Assembly: GCA_902790635.1 (NCBI GenBank)
Contig: CADASN010000010.1
Span: 1-64,000 of the forward strand
Origin: an uncultured Bacteroidia bacterium
GTDB taxonomy: Bacteria; Bacteroidota; Bacteroidia; Bacteroidales; UBA932
Direction of reading: 5' to 3'
Length of the DNA stretch: 64,000 nt
The position numbers were made by a program, and so were the translations under genes. The first letter of the stretch is position 1. Every line of letters begins with the position of its first letter. Below the pieces are notes generated by a model that saw only the letters and a list, made by a program, of their open reading frames with translations, made no database searches and was not told the origin of the DNA. Positions 57,352 to 64,000 of the stretch are shown in pieces.

Positions 57352-57831
57352 ATGAGATTGTTAAAGTATTTGACAGCCGCGGTGATCAGCCTTTCCCTCC
57401 TGTCCTCCTGTTCTGTGATCAAGAATGTCGCCACCAGCGCCCTGTCGACCGGGACCAACACCGGATCCGCCATCTCCGCCCTGTACAAGGTGCTCCGGAC
57501 CGCCGGCAACATCGACCTGTCCAATGTGACGAACCTCATCAATCTTGGCAAGATCCTGACCGGTGCCAACAGCGTGACGAACGCCAGCACCTCTTTCCTG
57601 GACCAGTTTACCAACGGTCTGATCAGCGGCTCGACCGGCCTGATTACGAATTCCAATGCCTCCGGTGTCATCAATGGCCTGCGGACGCTGGCCAACCTGG
57701 ACACCTCAGCCATCACGCGTGCTGCCACGGCCGCAGCAGCGGGGACGCTGACGACGCCGGTCACCAGCTCCACCCCCGGTGTCTCGGCAACCCTCTCCCA
57801 GCTGAACAGCATCTTTGGTTTGCTGCAGTAA
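57352..57831 (+). CDS. Lipoprotein of unknown function
   Basis: This 159-residue protein has a lipobox LSSC (Cys20) after a basic and hydrophobic start. The mature part is low in charge and rich in Ser, Thr, Asn and Leu, with amphipathic helices (SAISALYKVLRTAGNIDLSNVTNLINLGKIL and SGVINGLRTLANLDTSAITRAATAA). A near-consensus box TACATTTA lies at 57312-57319. No family is recognised. It precedes a repeat-rich intergenic region. Confidence 0.65.
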   Translation: MRLLKYLTAAVISLSLLSSCSVIKNVATSALSTGTNTGSAISALYKVLRTAGNIDLSNVTNLINLGKILTGANSVTNASTSFLDQFTNGLISGSTGLITNSNASGVINGLRTLANLDTSAITRAATAAAAGTLTTPVTSSTPGVSATLSQLNSIFGLLQ

Positions 57832-57861
57832 GGGTTCTCCCTCCTTACAACACCACCGACG

Positions 57862-58225
57862 CCCGTGTTTTTATTGTTGATTGATAGTCAATGATTTAAT
57901 TAACTACGCAAACGGATTTCCCCAAAATCCACCGCGCACCGTAACAGGCAAATGCGGTGATCTTCAATAATAACTGAAAACACGGGTACTTGTTTTAGCC
58001 ACCCGTGTTTTTGTTGTTGATTGATAATCAATGATTTGATCTACCACACAAATCCTTGTTCTTTTCTCCGCGCGCTAGTCAAGTAGCCAATTTCCCTATT
58101 CTCGCCGCGAACCGTAACAAGTCAATTCGCTGATTTTCAATTATAACTGAAAACACGGGTATCCATTTTGCCACCCCGTGATTTCAGTTTATGTTGATAA
58201 TGAATCATTTACATTGTGCAGTTTG
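57862..58225. repeat. Tandem intergenic repeat array
   Basis: Three related units start with CCCGTG at 57862, 58002 and 58175 (lengths 140, 173 and about 50). The first two share GTTGATTGATARTCAATGATTT near the start, an ACCGTAACA block (57938, 58111) and ATAACTGAAAACACGGGTA near the end. At the unit 1/2 junction AACACGGGT and ACCCGTGTT form a 9-bp hairpin followed by TTTTTGTTG, a terminator-like structure; the unit 2/3 junction has a weaker version. No protein frame is conserved. Confidence 0.7.
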
Positions 58226-58268
58226 CGGCGAGAGGCAGTAGCGTAAAAGTGGTAAGGGACCGGAGCGG

Positions 58269-58299
58269 GGGAGACGTCCTTAAAACAGGGACGTCTCCC
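58269..58299. terminator. Perfect 11-bp hairpin
   Basis: GGGAGACGTCC (58269-58279) and GGACGTCTCCC (58289-58299) pair perfectly with a 9-nt loop, followed by TCGCTTTACTG. It may end a small transcript from the repeat array; no downstream gene on this strand is close. Confidence 0.5.
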
Positions 58300-58409
58300 T
58301 CGCTTTACTGTCTAAAGAGCCTGCGGCGAGCGATTGGGCTGGTGCCGCCGACCCTTCAGGGAATCTCTTCATAGCACATAATGAATTAAAAGTTAAACCA
58401 TTACGCGCT

Positions 58410-58502
58410 ATTTGTGTCAGTTTTTTCACCTGCTTTTTTTGACACAAATTATGTACTTATTTGTGTCAGTAGATTTCTATGAAGGCTTCATTTGACACAA
58501 AT
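58410..58502. repeat. Alternating inverted repeats ATTTGTGTCA / TGACACAAAT
   Basis: ATTTGTGTCA occurs at 58410-58419 and 58459-58468, and its inverse TGACACAAAT at 58440-58449 and 58493-58502, in strict alternation. Two successive 10-bp hairpins with loops of 20 and 24 nt result. No gene is seen in 58300-58510. Confidence 0.8.
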
Positions 58503-58510
58503 CTGCACAC

Positions 58511-58542
58511 AAAAAAGGCCCTCCAGATATCTGGAAGGCCTC
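58511..58542 (-). terminator. Terminator after tRNA-Gly
   Basis: On the minus strand AGGCCTTCCAGA and TCTGGAGGGCCT pair with one T-G pair and almost no loop, followed by a T6 run. It lies directly downstream of the tRNA-Gly gene. Confidence 0.85.
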
Positions 58543-58547
58543 TTTGG

Positions 58548-58620
58548 AGCGGAAAACGGGGCTCGGACCCGCGACCTCAACCTTGGCAAGGTTGCGCTCT
58601 ACCAACTGAGCTATTTCCGC
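58548..58620 (-). tRNA. tRNA-Gly(GCC)
   Basis: A 73-nt tRNA lies on the minus strand. The acceptor stem is GCGGAAA/TTTCCGC with discriminator T. The D arm is AGCTCAGTTGGTAGAGC, the anticodon arm CAACCTTGCCAAGGTTG (loop TTGCCAA, anticodon GCC) and the T arm CGGGTCCGAGCCCCG. No CCA is encoded. The GCC anticodon identifies tRNA-Gly. Confidence 0.95.
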
Positions 58621-58647
58621 AAACCCTATTGCTTAGCGTTGGGACCA

Positions 58648-58677
58648 CAAAGATAGAGACATTTTTCAAAACGCCAA
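58648..58677 (-). promoter_or_regulatory. Promoter of tRNA-Gly
   Basis: On the minus strand TTG (58677-58675), exactly 19 nt, then TATCTTTG (58655-58648), about 28 nt upstream of the mature tRNA. Confidence 0.75.
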
Positions 58678-58750
58678 AATTTTTTTCGCTTTTTTGCTAT
58701 CCGGCAGGCAGCGGCCGTGCCGCGCCGGACACAGGTGTCTGAAAAATGAG

Positions 58751-58758
58751 TATATTTG
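58751..58758 (+). promoter_or_regulatory. -7 box TATATTTG
   Basis: A perfect TAnnTTTG lies only 4 bp before the ATG at 58763, so the mRNA is nearly leaderless. No TTG lies 19 nt upstream. Confidence 0.5.
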
Positions 58759-58762
58759 TCGT

Positions 58763-59401
58763 ATGAAACGAATCTACACCCTGCTGGCGGTAGCGCTGGT
58801 CAGCCTCTCCGCCTGTGCCCAGAAGGCACCCAAAACCATCCAACTGCTCGAACCGAACTACGACGAGGGCCTGACCCTGATGCAGGCGCTCAAGGAGCGC
58901 AAGTCTTCGTCCGGCTTCACGGACAAGGAGATCCCGCTCCAGGACCTCTCCAATATCCTGTGGGCCGCCGTGGGCGTGAATCGTCCCGACGGCAAGCGTA
59001 CCTCCCCGACCGGCTCCAACCGACAGGAGATCGAAGTTTACGCCTTCTTCAAGACGGGCGCTTATTATTACAATTATCAGAATCATACCCTTGAACTCGT
59101 CAAGGAGGGCGATTTCCGCAGCCTGACCGGACGGGGCGAAGCCGCGAACGCAGCCCTGGACCTGCTGTTCTTCGCGGACACGGACAAGACGAAGGGAGAG
59201 AATCCGGACGGCGGCGGGGCTGCTACGGTCTCCTATGTCGATGTGGGCTATGTGTCCCAGAATGTCTATCTGGCCTGCGCCAATGCCGGCATCGGCAGCC
59301 GCGCCCGCGGTGGCTGGGATCAGCAGAAACTCGTCGATACTCTCGGCATCAAGCCTTCGCTCTACGTCGTGCTCGGCCAGACAGTCGGCTACTGCGAGTA
59401 G
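58763..59401 (+). CDS. Nitroreductase-like lipoprotein
   Basis: This protein of about 212 residues has a lipobox LSAC (Cys18). The remainder follows the nitroreductase/SagB-like flavin fold: MQALKERKSSSGFTDKEIPLQDLSNILWAAVGVNRPDGKRTSPTGSNRQEIEVYAFF, ALDLLFFADTDK and VDVGYVSQNVYLACANAGIGSRARGGWDQQKLVDTLGI. FMN-binding Arg and Ser (RKSSS, TSPTGSNRQ) are present. A lipid-anchored, extracytoplasmic nitroreductase fold is unusual but recurrent in Bacteroidetes. The substrate is unknown. Confidence 0.8.
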   Translation: MKRIYTLLAVALVSLSACAQKAPKTIQLLEPNYDEGLTLMQALKERKSSSGFTDKEIPLQDLSNILWAAVGVNRPDGKRTSPTGSNRQEIEVYAFFKTGAYYYNYQNHTLELVKEGDFRSLTGRGEAANAALDLLFFADTDKTKGENPDGGGAATVSYVDVGYVSQNVYLACANAGIGSRARGGWDQQKLVDTLGIKPSLYVVLGQTVGYCE

Positions 59402-59411
59402 CCCGGACGGA

Positions 59412-60479
59412 TCAGAACAATTGCAGACAGACAGGATGATTCACGCGGATCGTCCTGTCTTTTTTCGGCGTCAGGGCGCCGGTGGCGGTATCGCGCGCAT
59501 AGACTTCGATGGCATCGTCGTCGCGGCAGGCGCAGAGCAGCCAGCGGCCATCCGGGGAGAGGACAAAGTTGCGGGGATGGCGTCCGGTGCGCCGGAAACC
59601 CGCCCGGCGGACCGTCCCGTCCGGCCTTACGGCGAAAATGGCGATGCCTTCGCCGCGCAGGCGGTGGCTGGTATAGAGAAAACGGCCGTCCGGACTGAGG
59701 TGGATGTCGGCGCTGCCCTTGCCCCGGCCGCGGTAGGCCTTGATCTCCTGGACGGGCGTGAGGGTGCCGTCCTCATAGCGGAGGACGGTCAGGGTGTCGC
59801 CCAACTCACCCAGCAGGTAGCAGAACCGGCCGTCCGCGCTGAACACGAAGTGGCGCGGTCCGCTGCCTGGCGTGGCCCGGTAGGCGATGCCGGGCTCACC
59901 GACAGGAAGTTCGCCGGACGCCGTCACCGGGAATCGCCGGATCAGGTCACAGCCCAGGTCGGAAGCCAGGATCCAGCGACCGTCGGGAGAGAGCCGGCAG
60001 CAATGCATCCGGGACTCCGTCCCGAAATAGAAATTCTTGCGCATCGGCTCCAGGCGGCCGTCCGCCGCGACCGGATAGAGCGTGACGGTGCCGCCGAAAT
60101 AGTCGGCCGTGAAAATGTATCCGTTGAAATACAGAATGTTGCAAGGGTTCCCGCTACCCTTTCCGTCCGGCGTGGCGGCTTGGTAATTCAGCAATTCGAG
60201 CCGGTCCGGTCCCAGCGCATACGCATAGGCGCCCTGGCTTCCGTCATTGAATTCGCACACGGACCAGGCGCGGGTGCGGTCCTCCGAGGGGATGATGAAA
60301 GCGGGGTTGCGCGCGTCGGCGAAATCGAGCCGGTCGCTCGCGGCCGTCTCCGCATCGAAGCGGTACAGCCAGGCGCCGGAGGCGTCGCCGCTGTCGGTGT
60401 AGGTGCCGATAAGCAGGCGCAGGTCCTGCGGCTGCAGGAGCATCAACGCCAGGATCTGGAACAAGAGCGGGAGGGACAT
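59412..60479 (-). CDS. Lactonase-family seven-bladed propeller protein
   Basis: This 355-residue protein belongs to the 6-phosphogluconolactonase-like (PF10282) beta-propeller family: LLIGTYTDSGDASGAWLYRFDAETA, GSGNPCNILYFNGYIFTADYFGGTVTLYPV, SRMHCCRLSPDGRWILASDLGCDLIRRF, GSGPRHFVFSADGRFCYLLGELGDTLTVLRY and HPRNFVLSPDGRWLLCACRDDDAIEVYARD. The N-terminus is hydrophobic and may be a signal peptide. The enzyme role is uncertain, since many homologues are of unknown activity. It has a textbook promoter. Confidence 0.85.
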   Translation of the reverse strand: MSLPLLFQILALMLLQPQDLRLLIGTYTDSGDASGAWLYRFDAETAASDRLDFADARNPAFIIPSEDRTRAWSVCEFNDGSQGAYAYALGPDRLELLNYQAATPDGKGSGNPCNILYFNGYIFTADYFGGTVTLYPVAADGRLEPMRKNFYFGTESRMHCCRLSPDGRWILASDLGCDLIRRFPVTASGELPVGEPGIAYRATPGSGPRHFVFSADGRFCYLLGELGDTLTVLRYEDGTLTPVQEIKAYRGRGKGSADIHLSPDGRFLYTSHRLRGEGIAIFAVRPDGTVRRAGFRRTGRHPRNFVLSPDGRWLLCACRDDDAIEVYARDTATGALTPKKDRTIRVNHPVCLQLF

Positions 60480-60504
60480 AGCGGTCTGGGGTTGGTAACG
60501 CTTG

Positions 60505-60534
60505 CAAAGATAGTAAAAAGAAAGCCCGGAGCAA
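60505..60534 (-). promoter_or_regulatory. Promoter of the lactonase-family gene
   Basis: On the minus strand TTG (60534-60532), exactly 19 nt, then TATCTTTG (60512-60505), 25 bp upstream of the ATG. Its upstream half overlaps the clpB terminator stem. Confidence 0.8.
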
Positions 60535-60550
60535 GGATCTGCTCCGGGCT
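60515..60550 (-). terminator. Terminator of clpB
   Basis: AGCCCGGAGCA (60523-60533) and TGCTCCGGGCT (60540-60550) form a perfect 11-bp stem with a 6-nt loop. On the minus strand TTCTTTTT follows. The hairpin lies 20 bp after the clpB stop. Confidence 0.85.
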
Positions 60551-60570
60551 CGTTGGCTGCTGCGCTGGCG

Positions 60571-62625
60571 TCAGCGGTTGCGAAGGACGGTCTGGCCGTC
60601 CACGCTATCCACTTCGATGGCGGAATCCTTGTGGATCTTGCCTTCGAGGATCTCCCGGGCCAGCTTGTTGACCAGCTCGCGCTGGATCAGCCGCTTGACC
60701 GGACGGGCACCATAGACGGGGTCGTAGCCGTTCTCGACCATGTCGTCTTCGAATGCGCGGGTGAAGCGCAGGGAGACGTTCTCGCTGTCGAGTTTCTTGC
60801 GCAGGATCTCCATCTGGATGCGGACGATCTCCCGGATATTGTCCGGCGTGAGGGGATCGAAGACCACGATCTCGTCGATACGGTTGAGGAATTCGGGACG
60901 CATGCGCAGGCGGAGCTCCTCTTCCTTGAGGTTGGAGGTCATGATGAGGATGGTGTTCTTGAAGTCCACCGTCCGGCCCTTGTTGTCGGTGAGCCGCCCG
61001 TCATCCAGGACCTGGAGCAGGGTATTGAACACATCCGGATGCGCCTTCTCGATCTCATCCAGCAGGATCACGGAGTAGGGCTTGCGCCGCACGGCCTCGG
61101 TCAGCTGTCCGCCTTCGTCGTAGCCGATGTAGCCCGGAGGGGCGCCGATCAGCCGGCTGACGGTGTGGCTCTCCTGGTACTCACTCATGTCGATACGGGT
61201 CATCATGGACTCGTCGTTGAAGAGGAACTCGGCGAGCGCCTTGGCGAGTTCGGTCTTGCCGACACCCGTCGTGCCGAGGAAGAGGAAGGAACCGATGGGC
61301 CGGTGCTCATTGGACAGGCCGGCGCGGCTGCGGCGTACGGCGTCGGACACGGCCGCGATGGCCTTGTCCTGGCCAACGACGCGCTTGTGCAGCTCAGCCT
61401 CCATGCGGAGGAGCTTCTCCCGTTCGCTTTCGAGCATGCGGTTGACTGGGATGCCGGTCCAGCGGGCCACGACCTCGGCGATATCCTCGGGATCCACCGC
61501 TTCGTTGATGATGGGGTCCTGGATCGCAGCCTGTTTTGCCGACAACTCTTCAATACGTGCGCGCGCCTGGGCGATCTTGCCGTAGCGCAACTCGGCGACC
61601 TTGCCGTAGTCGCCCTGCCGTTCGGCGATCCGGGCCTCGTTCTCGTCGTCTTCGATCTCCTGGCGGGCTTTCTGGAGCGCGGTGACAATCTCTTTCTCGC
61701 TGCTCCATTTCTTCATCAGTTCTTCACGTTTCGACTTGAGCGAAGCCAGTTCGGCGTCGATTTTCTCCGCTTTCAGCGAAGTGCTCTCGCGCTTGACGGC
61801 TTCCTTCTCGATCTCCAGCTGGCGGATCCGGGAATTCAGGTCGTCAATGGGTTCCGGGACGGAGTTCATCTCCAGGCGCAGCTTGGAGGCGGCCTCGTCG
61901 ATCAGGTCGATGGCCTTGTCCGGCAGGAAGCGGTTGTTGATGTAGCGGTGGCTGAGGTTGACGGCGGCGATGAGGGCGTCATCCTCGATGCGGACGCGGT
62001 GATGGTTCTCATATTTCTCCTTGAGGCCGCGCAGGATGGCGATGGACTCGGCGGGCGTCGGCTCGTCCACCATCACCTTCTGGAAACGGCGCTCCAGCGC
62101 CTTGTCCTGCTCGAAGTATTTCTGGTACTCGTCGAGGGTGGTGGAGCCGATGGTGCGCAGCTCACCGCGCGCCAGTGCGGGCTTCAGGATATTGGAAGCG
62201 TCCATGGCGCCCGAGGATCGTCCCGCACCCACGAGGGTGTGGATCTCATCGATGAAGAGGATGATCTCTCCGTCGCTGTCGACGACTTCCTTGACGACGC
62301 CCTTGAGGCGCTCTTCGAATTCACCCTGGTATTTGGCGCCTGCGATCAGCGCGCCCATGTCCAGGGAGAAAACCTTGCGGCTTTTGAGGTTCTCGGGCAC
62401 TTGCCCGTTTACAATCTTGGTGGCGATGCCTTCCGAGATGGCGGTCTTGCCGACACCGGGTTCTCCGACCAGGATCGGGTTGTTCTTGGTTCGACGGCTC
62501 AGGATCTGCAGCACGCGACGGATTTCCTCGTCGCGGCCGATGACCGGGTCGAGCTTTCCTTTGGCCGCGGCCTCATTGAGGTCCACGGCATACTTGCTTA
62601 AGAATTCGTACTTGCTGGTATCCAT
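60571..62625 (-). CDS. clpB: ClpB disaggregase lacking the N-terminal domain
   Basis: This protein of about 684 residues begins [35 protein letters not shown], the linker before the first AAA+ domain. The first Walker A GEPGVGKT is at 54-61, with Walker B in [43 protein letters not shown]. The regulatory coiled-coil M domain spans about 255-380. The second Walker A GTTGVGKT is at about 450, with [32 protein letters not shown]. Full-length ClpB has about 860 residues; the N-domain (about 150 residues) is missing. E. coli makes a similar short form by internal initiation, but here the upstream bases do not encode the N-domain. Disaggregation with DnaK should persist. Confidence 0.94.
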   Translation of the reverse strand: MDTSKYEFLSKYAVDLNEAAAKGKLDPVIGRDEEIRRVLQILSRRTKNNPILVGEPGVGKTAISEGIATKIVNGQVPENLKSRKVFSLDMGALIAGAKYQGEFEERLKGVVKEVVDSDGEIILFIDEIHTLVGAGRSSGAMDASNILKPALARGELRTIGSTTLDEYQKYFEQDKALERRFQKVMVDEPTPAESIAILRGLKEKYENHHRVRIEDDALIAAVNLSHRYINNRFLPDKAIDLIDEAASKLRLEMNSVPEPIDDLNSRIRQLEIEKEAVKRESTSLKAEKIDAELASLKSKREELMKKWSSEKEIVTALQKARQEIEDDENEARIAERQGDYGKVAELRYGKIAQARARIEELSAKQAAIQDPIINEAVDPEDIAEVVARWTGIPVNRMLESEREKLLRMEAELHKRVVGQDKAIAAVSDAVRRSRAGLSNEHRPIGSFLFLGTTGVGKTELAKALAEFLFNDESMMTRIDMSEYQESHTVSRLIGAPPGYIGYDEGGQLTEAVRRKPYSVILLDEIEKAHPDVFNTLLQVLDDGRLTDNKGRTVDFKNTILIMTSNLKEEELRLRMRPEFLNRIDEIVVFDPLTPDNIREIVRIQMEILRKKLDSENVSLRFTRAFEDDMVENGYDPVYGARPVKRLIQRELVNKLAREILEGKIHKDSAIEVDSVDGQTVLRNR

Positions 62626-62632
62626 AATCAAA

Positions 62633-62697
62633 ATCGTCGGCCCTTTAGTGGGTCGACGATTCTGCGCTCAAATGTTGAGCCACTGACAAAATGTCAG
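62633..62697 (-). promoter_or_regulatory. Three consecutive palindromes ahead of clpB
   Basis: Between secG and clpB lie CTGACA-AAA-TGTCAG (62683-62697), GCTCAA-ATG-TTGAGC (62666-62680) and ATCGTCG...CGACGAT (62633-62660, 7-bp arms plus inner CCC/GGG). The first two share a 6-3-6 design with centres 17 bp apart, which suggests operator sites. A heat-shock control role is inferred from position only; no clear -7 box is seen. Confidence 0.45.
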
Positions 62698-62701
62698 GAG
62701 A

Positions 62702-63037
62702 TTACTCCGTCGGGGCGTCCTGCTGGATCGGGGCGGAAGGGAATTCGGGCTGGGCGTCCGGAGTGACATTCTCGATCTGGTCGGTCACGTCGATGGCGGT
62801 GCCGTTGGTGCCGGTCGTGAAGGAAGAGATGATGGACACGACGAGGATGAAGCCGACGAGGCCCCAGGTGATCTTCTCAAGGATGTCGGCGGTCTGGCGG
62901 ACACCGAACGTCTGGTTGCCGGCCACGAAGTTGCTGGCGAGACCCTCTCCCTTGCCATTCTGAAGCAGCACCACGATGATGAGCAGGATGGCTGCAAGGA
63001 TGATGAGCACGGTCAAAATCACAAACAAAGTATTCAT
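62702..63037 (-). CDS. secG: Preprotein translocase subunit SecG
   Basis: This 111-residue small membrane protein has two helices (TLFVILTVLIILAAILLIIVVLL and WGLVGFILVVSIISSF) joined by the characteristic QNGKGEGLASNFVAGNQTFGVRQTADILEKI loop. An acidic, Pro-rich C-terminal tail is typical of Bacteroidetes SecG. It assists SecYEG translocation. It lies 2 bp after the helical-repeat gene. Confidence 0.93.
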   Translation of the reverse strand: MNTLFVILTVLIILAAILLIIVVLLQNGKGEGLASNFVAGNQTFGVRQTADILEKITWGLVGFILVVSIISSFTTGTNGTAIDVTDQIENVTPDAQPEFPSAPIQQDAPTE

Positions 63038-63039
63038 AC

Positions 63040-63624
63040 TTAATTATTTTTTTTATTTATTTCCTCAATAAGGGCTGCAAAGTAAACACTTTTTTCCGGA
63101 TATCGCAAAATTAGTTTGGAATAAATGTCAAGAGCTTCTTCCGGATAGCCCTGTTCCATGTAGATCCTGGCCAGGGTCTCGGTGTAGAATCCGGCCGCGT
63201 CGGCAGGCGAGACTTCTTCCTGGTATCCCTCCTCCCGGGCCTTCGCCGCGAACTTGGAGAAGATGCCGTCGCCTTCCTTCCGGACATCCTCGTACTGGTC
63301 CTGCGAGAAATAGTCGCCGCCGATCACGTGGACGCGGCGGGCAGGTGTCCGGGGCGCGGAAGTCTCGGGGAAGAATGCCGCCACGATCCGGCGGGCGTCC
63401 TTGTCGGAGCAGTCCACGGCGTGCTCTTCCCGCACGAGGCGGGAAATGACCTTCCGTTCGCCCAGGTGCAGGCCGGTCTCGGCGATCTGCGATTCGGAGA
63501 GGGCGCCGAGGGCGGACATCCGGCGGCAGAATTCCATACGGGCGCCTCCGTACCAGGGGTAGAGGGCGATGACCCCGGAAAGTTCTTCCAGGGTGAGCTT
63601 GTGTATGTCGATCGGGTTTACCAT
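63040..63624 (-). CDS. Helical-repeat protein between lptE and secG
   Basis: This 194-residue protein starts with an acidic/aromatic region (IDIHKLTLEELSGVIALYPWYGGARMEFCRRMSALG) and has a less conserved middle. Its C-terminal 50 residues look like a TPR pair (ADAAGFYTETLARIYMEQGYPEEALDIYSKLILRYPEKSVYFAALIEEI). It has no signal peptide, so it is probably cytoplasmic. The position between lptE and secG is a common Bacteroidales arrangement. The function is unknown; it may link envelope assembly genes. It overlaps the lptE frame by seven bases. Confidence 0.72.
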   Translation of the reverse strand: MVNPIDIHKLTLEELSGVIALYPWYGGARMEFCRRMSALGALSESQIAETGLHLGERKVISRLVREEHAVDCSDKDARRIVAAFFPETSAPRTPARRVHVIGGDYFSQDQYEDVRKEGDGIFSKFAAKAREEGYQEEVSPADAAGFYTETLARIYMEQGYPEEALDIYSKLILRYPEKSVYFAALIEEINKKNN

Positions 63625-64000
63625 TGGGCGACGGTGGCGTTGAAAATGTCTTCGATGATCTTGTCGATGATCTCTTCGCAGAGGGAGGACTCGACGGCGT
63701 CGAGCGAGTTGGTGGAGTCGTAGTCCGCGTAGCCGGAGAAACTCTGGTTCTCGAAATCGTCCTCGGAGTGCTTGCGGTTGGTGAAACTGACCGACACCGT
63801 GACGGTGAGGCGGTTGCGGGCCGCGACTTCGTCGGCCGTGATGGCGGCGGGGGCCACGTTGTAGCCCGTCACTTCGCCGGTGATCTCCAGGTCGCCGTCC
63901 TGGTCCACCTGCTCCAGCCGCGTTGAGCGGCGGAATCGGGTCCGCAGGGCTTCGGTGAGGTCGTTGCTCAGCGAAGGGTTGACCTTCAGGGCCTTGTATT
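63618..64000 (-). CDS. lptE: LPS assembly lipoprotein LptE (3' part, runs off the window)
   Basis: The frame is open from the window edge at 64000 to the stop near 63618, so only the C-terminal 127 or so residues are visible; the start and lipobox lie outside. The visible part (KVNPSLSNDLTEALRTRFRRSTRLEQVDQDGDLEITGEVTGYNVAPAAITADEVAARNRLTV, then FTNRKHSEDDFENQSFSGYADYDSTNSLDAVESSLCEEIIDKIIEDIFNATVAQW) matches the LptE/DUF4136-like pattern of Bacteroidetes: a beta sheet with a DVxxxLTEAL helix, then a C-terminal EEIxxxIxxDIFNxTVAxW helix. It partners LptD in LPS export. Confidence 0.8.
   Translation of the reverse strand, partial: YKALKVNPSLSNDLTEALRTRFRRSTRLEQVDQDGDLEITGEVTGYNVAPAAITADEVAARNRLTVTVSVSFTNRKHSEDDFENQSFSGYADYDSTNSLDAVESSLCEEIIDKIIEDIFNATVAQW

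Noticed and set aside
57862..58225. A CRISPR array
   Set aside because: The repeats are long, diverged and 140-173 nt apart with no uniform spacers, and no cas genes are present.

Overview
The window looks like the chromosome of a Bacteroidales bacterium, probably a host-associated anaerobe. The support is: many promoters of the Bacteroidetes type (TTG, about 19 nt, TAnnTTTG); TonB-linked outer-membrane proteins and a GLPGLI-family protein; a trp operon in the order B-E-G-D-C-F-A; GH92 and sulfatase genes; and a complete electron-bifurcating [FeFe]-hydrogenase locus with maturases HydE, HydF and HydG. Most of the window is G+C-rich. Two blocks are visibly A+T-richer: about 1-6900 (candidate defence island) and about 20700-26030 (BlaI/M56/GLPGLI/TonB block). 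Both look like accessory DNA.

Layout. 1-626 is debris from a broken element. 627-1070 encodes a small membrane protein. 1281-6726 is a tight five-gene operon (DNA methyltransferase, BamHI/BglII-like protein, ParB-like protein, SNF2 helicase, DUF3883 nuclease), followed by an Rpn-type nuclease. 8043-10622 holds a lipoprotein, an alpha/beta hydrolase and an SH3-type secreted protein. tRNA-Ser(GCT) follows, then a minus-strand exoenzyme operon (C69 peptidase, sulfatase, GH92, alkaline phosphatase). 18023-20716 carries pheS, yhhQ and queF, with a preQ1-I-like RNA in front of yhhQ. 20713-26029 is the BlaI/M56 block. 26036-38060 is the hydrogenase locus. 38530-43219 is aconitase, isocitrate dehydrogenase and citrate synthase. 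43234-49908 is the trp operon with a leader peptide and attenuator. 49959-57831 holds two S9 peptidases, DUF554, a TonB plug protein and lipoproteins. 57832-58547 is a repeat-rich intergenic region next to tRNA-Gly(GCC). The window ends with a nitroreductase-like lipoprotein, a lactonase-fold protein, an N-domain-less ClpB, SecG, a helical protein and the 3' part of lptE.

How it fits together. HydABC should couple NADH and reduced ferredoxin oxidation to H2 production, and HydEFG build its H-cluster. A second, sensory-type hydrogenase sits in the same operon with DRTGG, PHP and GHKL/RsbW-type proteins, suggesting H2 or redox signalling. The acn-icd-gltA operon supplies 2-oxoglutarate. The trp operon is controlled by classical attenuation: a 22-residue leader peptide with three consecutive Trp codons lies ahead of a terminator. 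The exoenzyme operon and S9 peptidases fit use of glycans, sulfated sugars and peptides.

Most notable: (i) the five-gene island, in which the BamHI/BglII-like protein appears to have lost its metal-binding Glu, so cleavage may depend on the DUF3883 protein; (ii) palindromic elements that sit in frame inside hydF, trpC and trpE; (iii) trp attenuation; (iv) the preQ1-I-like motif; (v) the repeat-rich intergenic region at 57862-58502. All family assignments come from reading motifs by eye; no database search was run.
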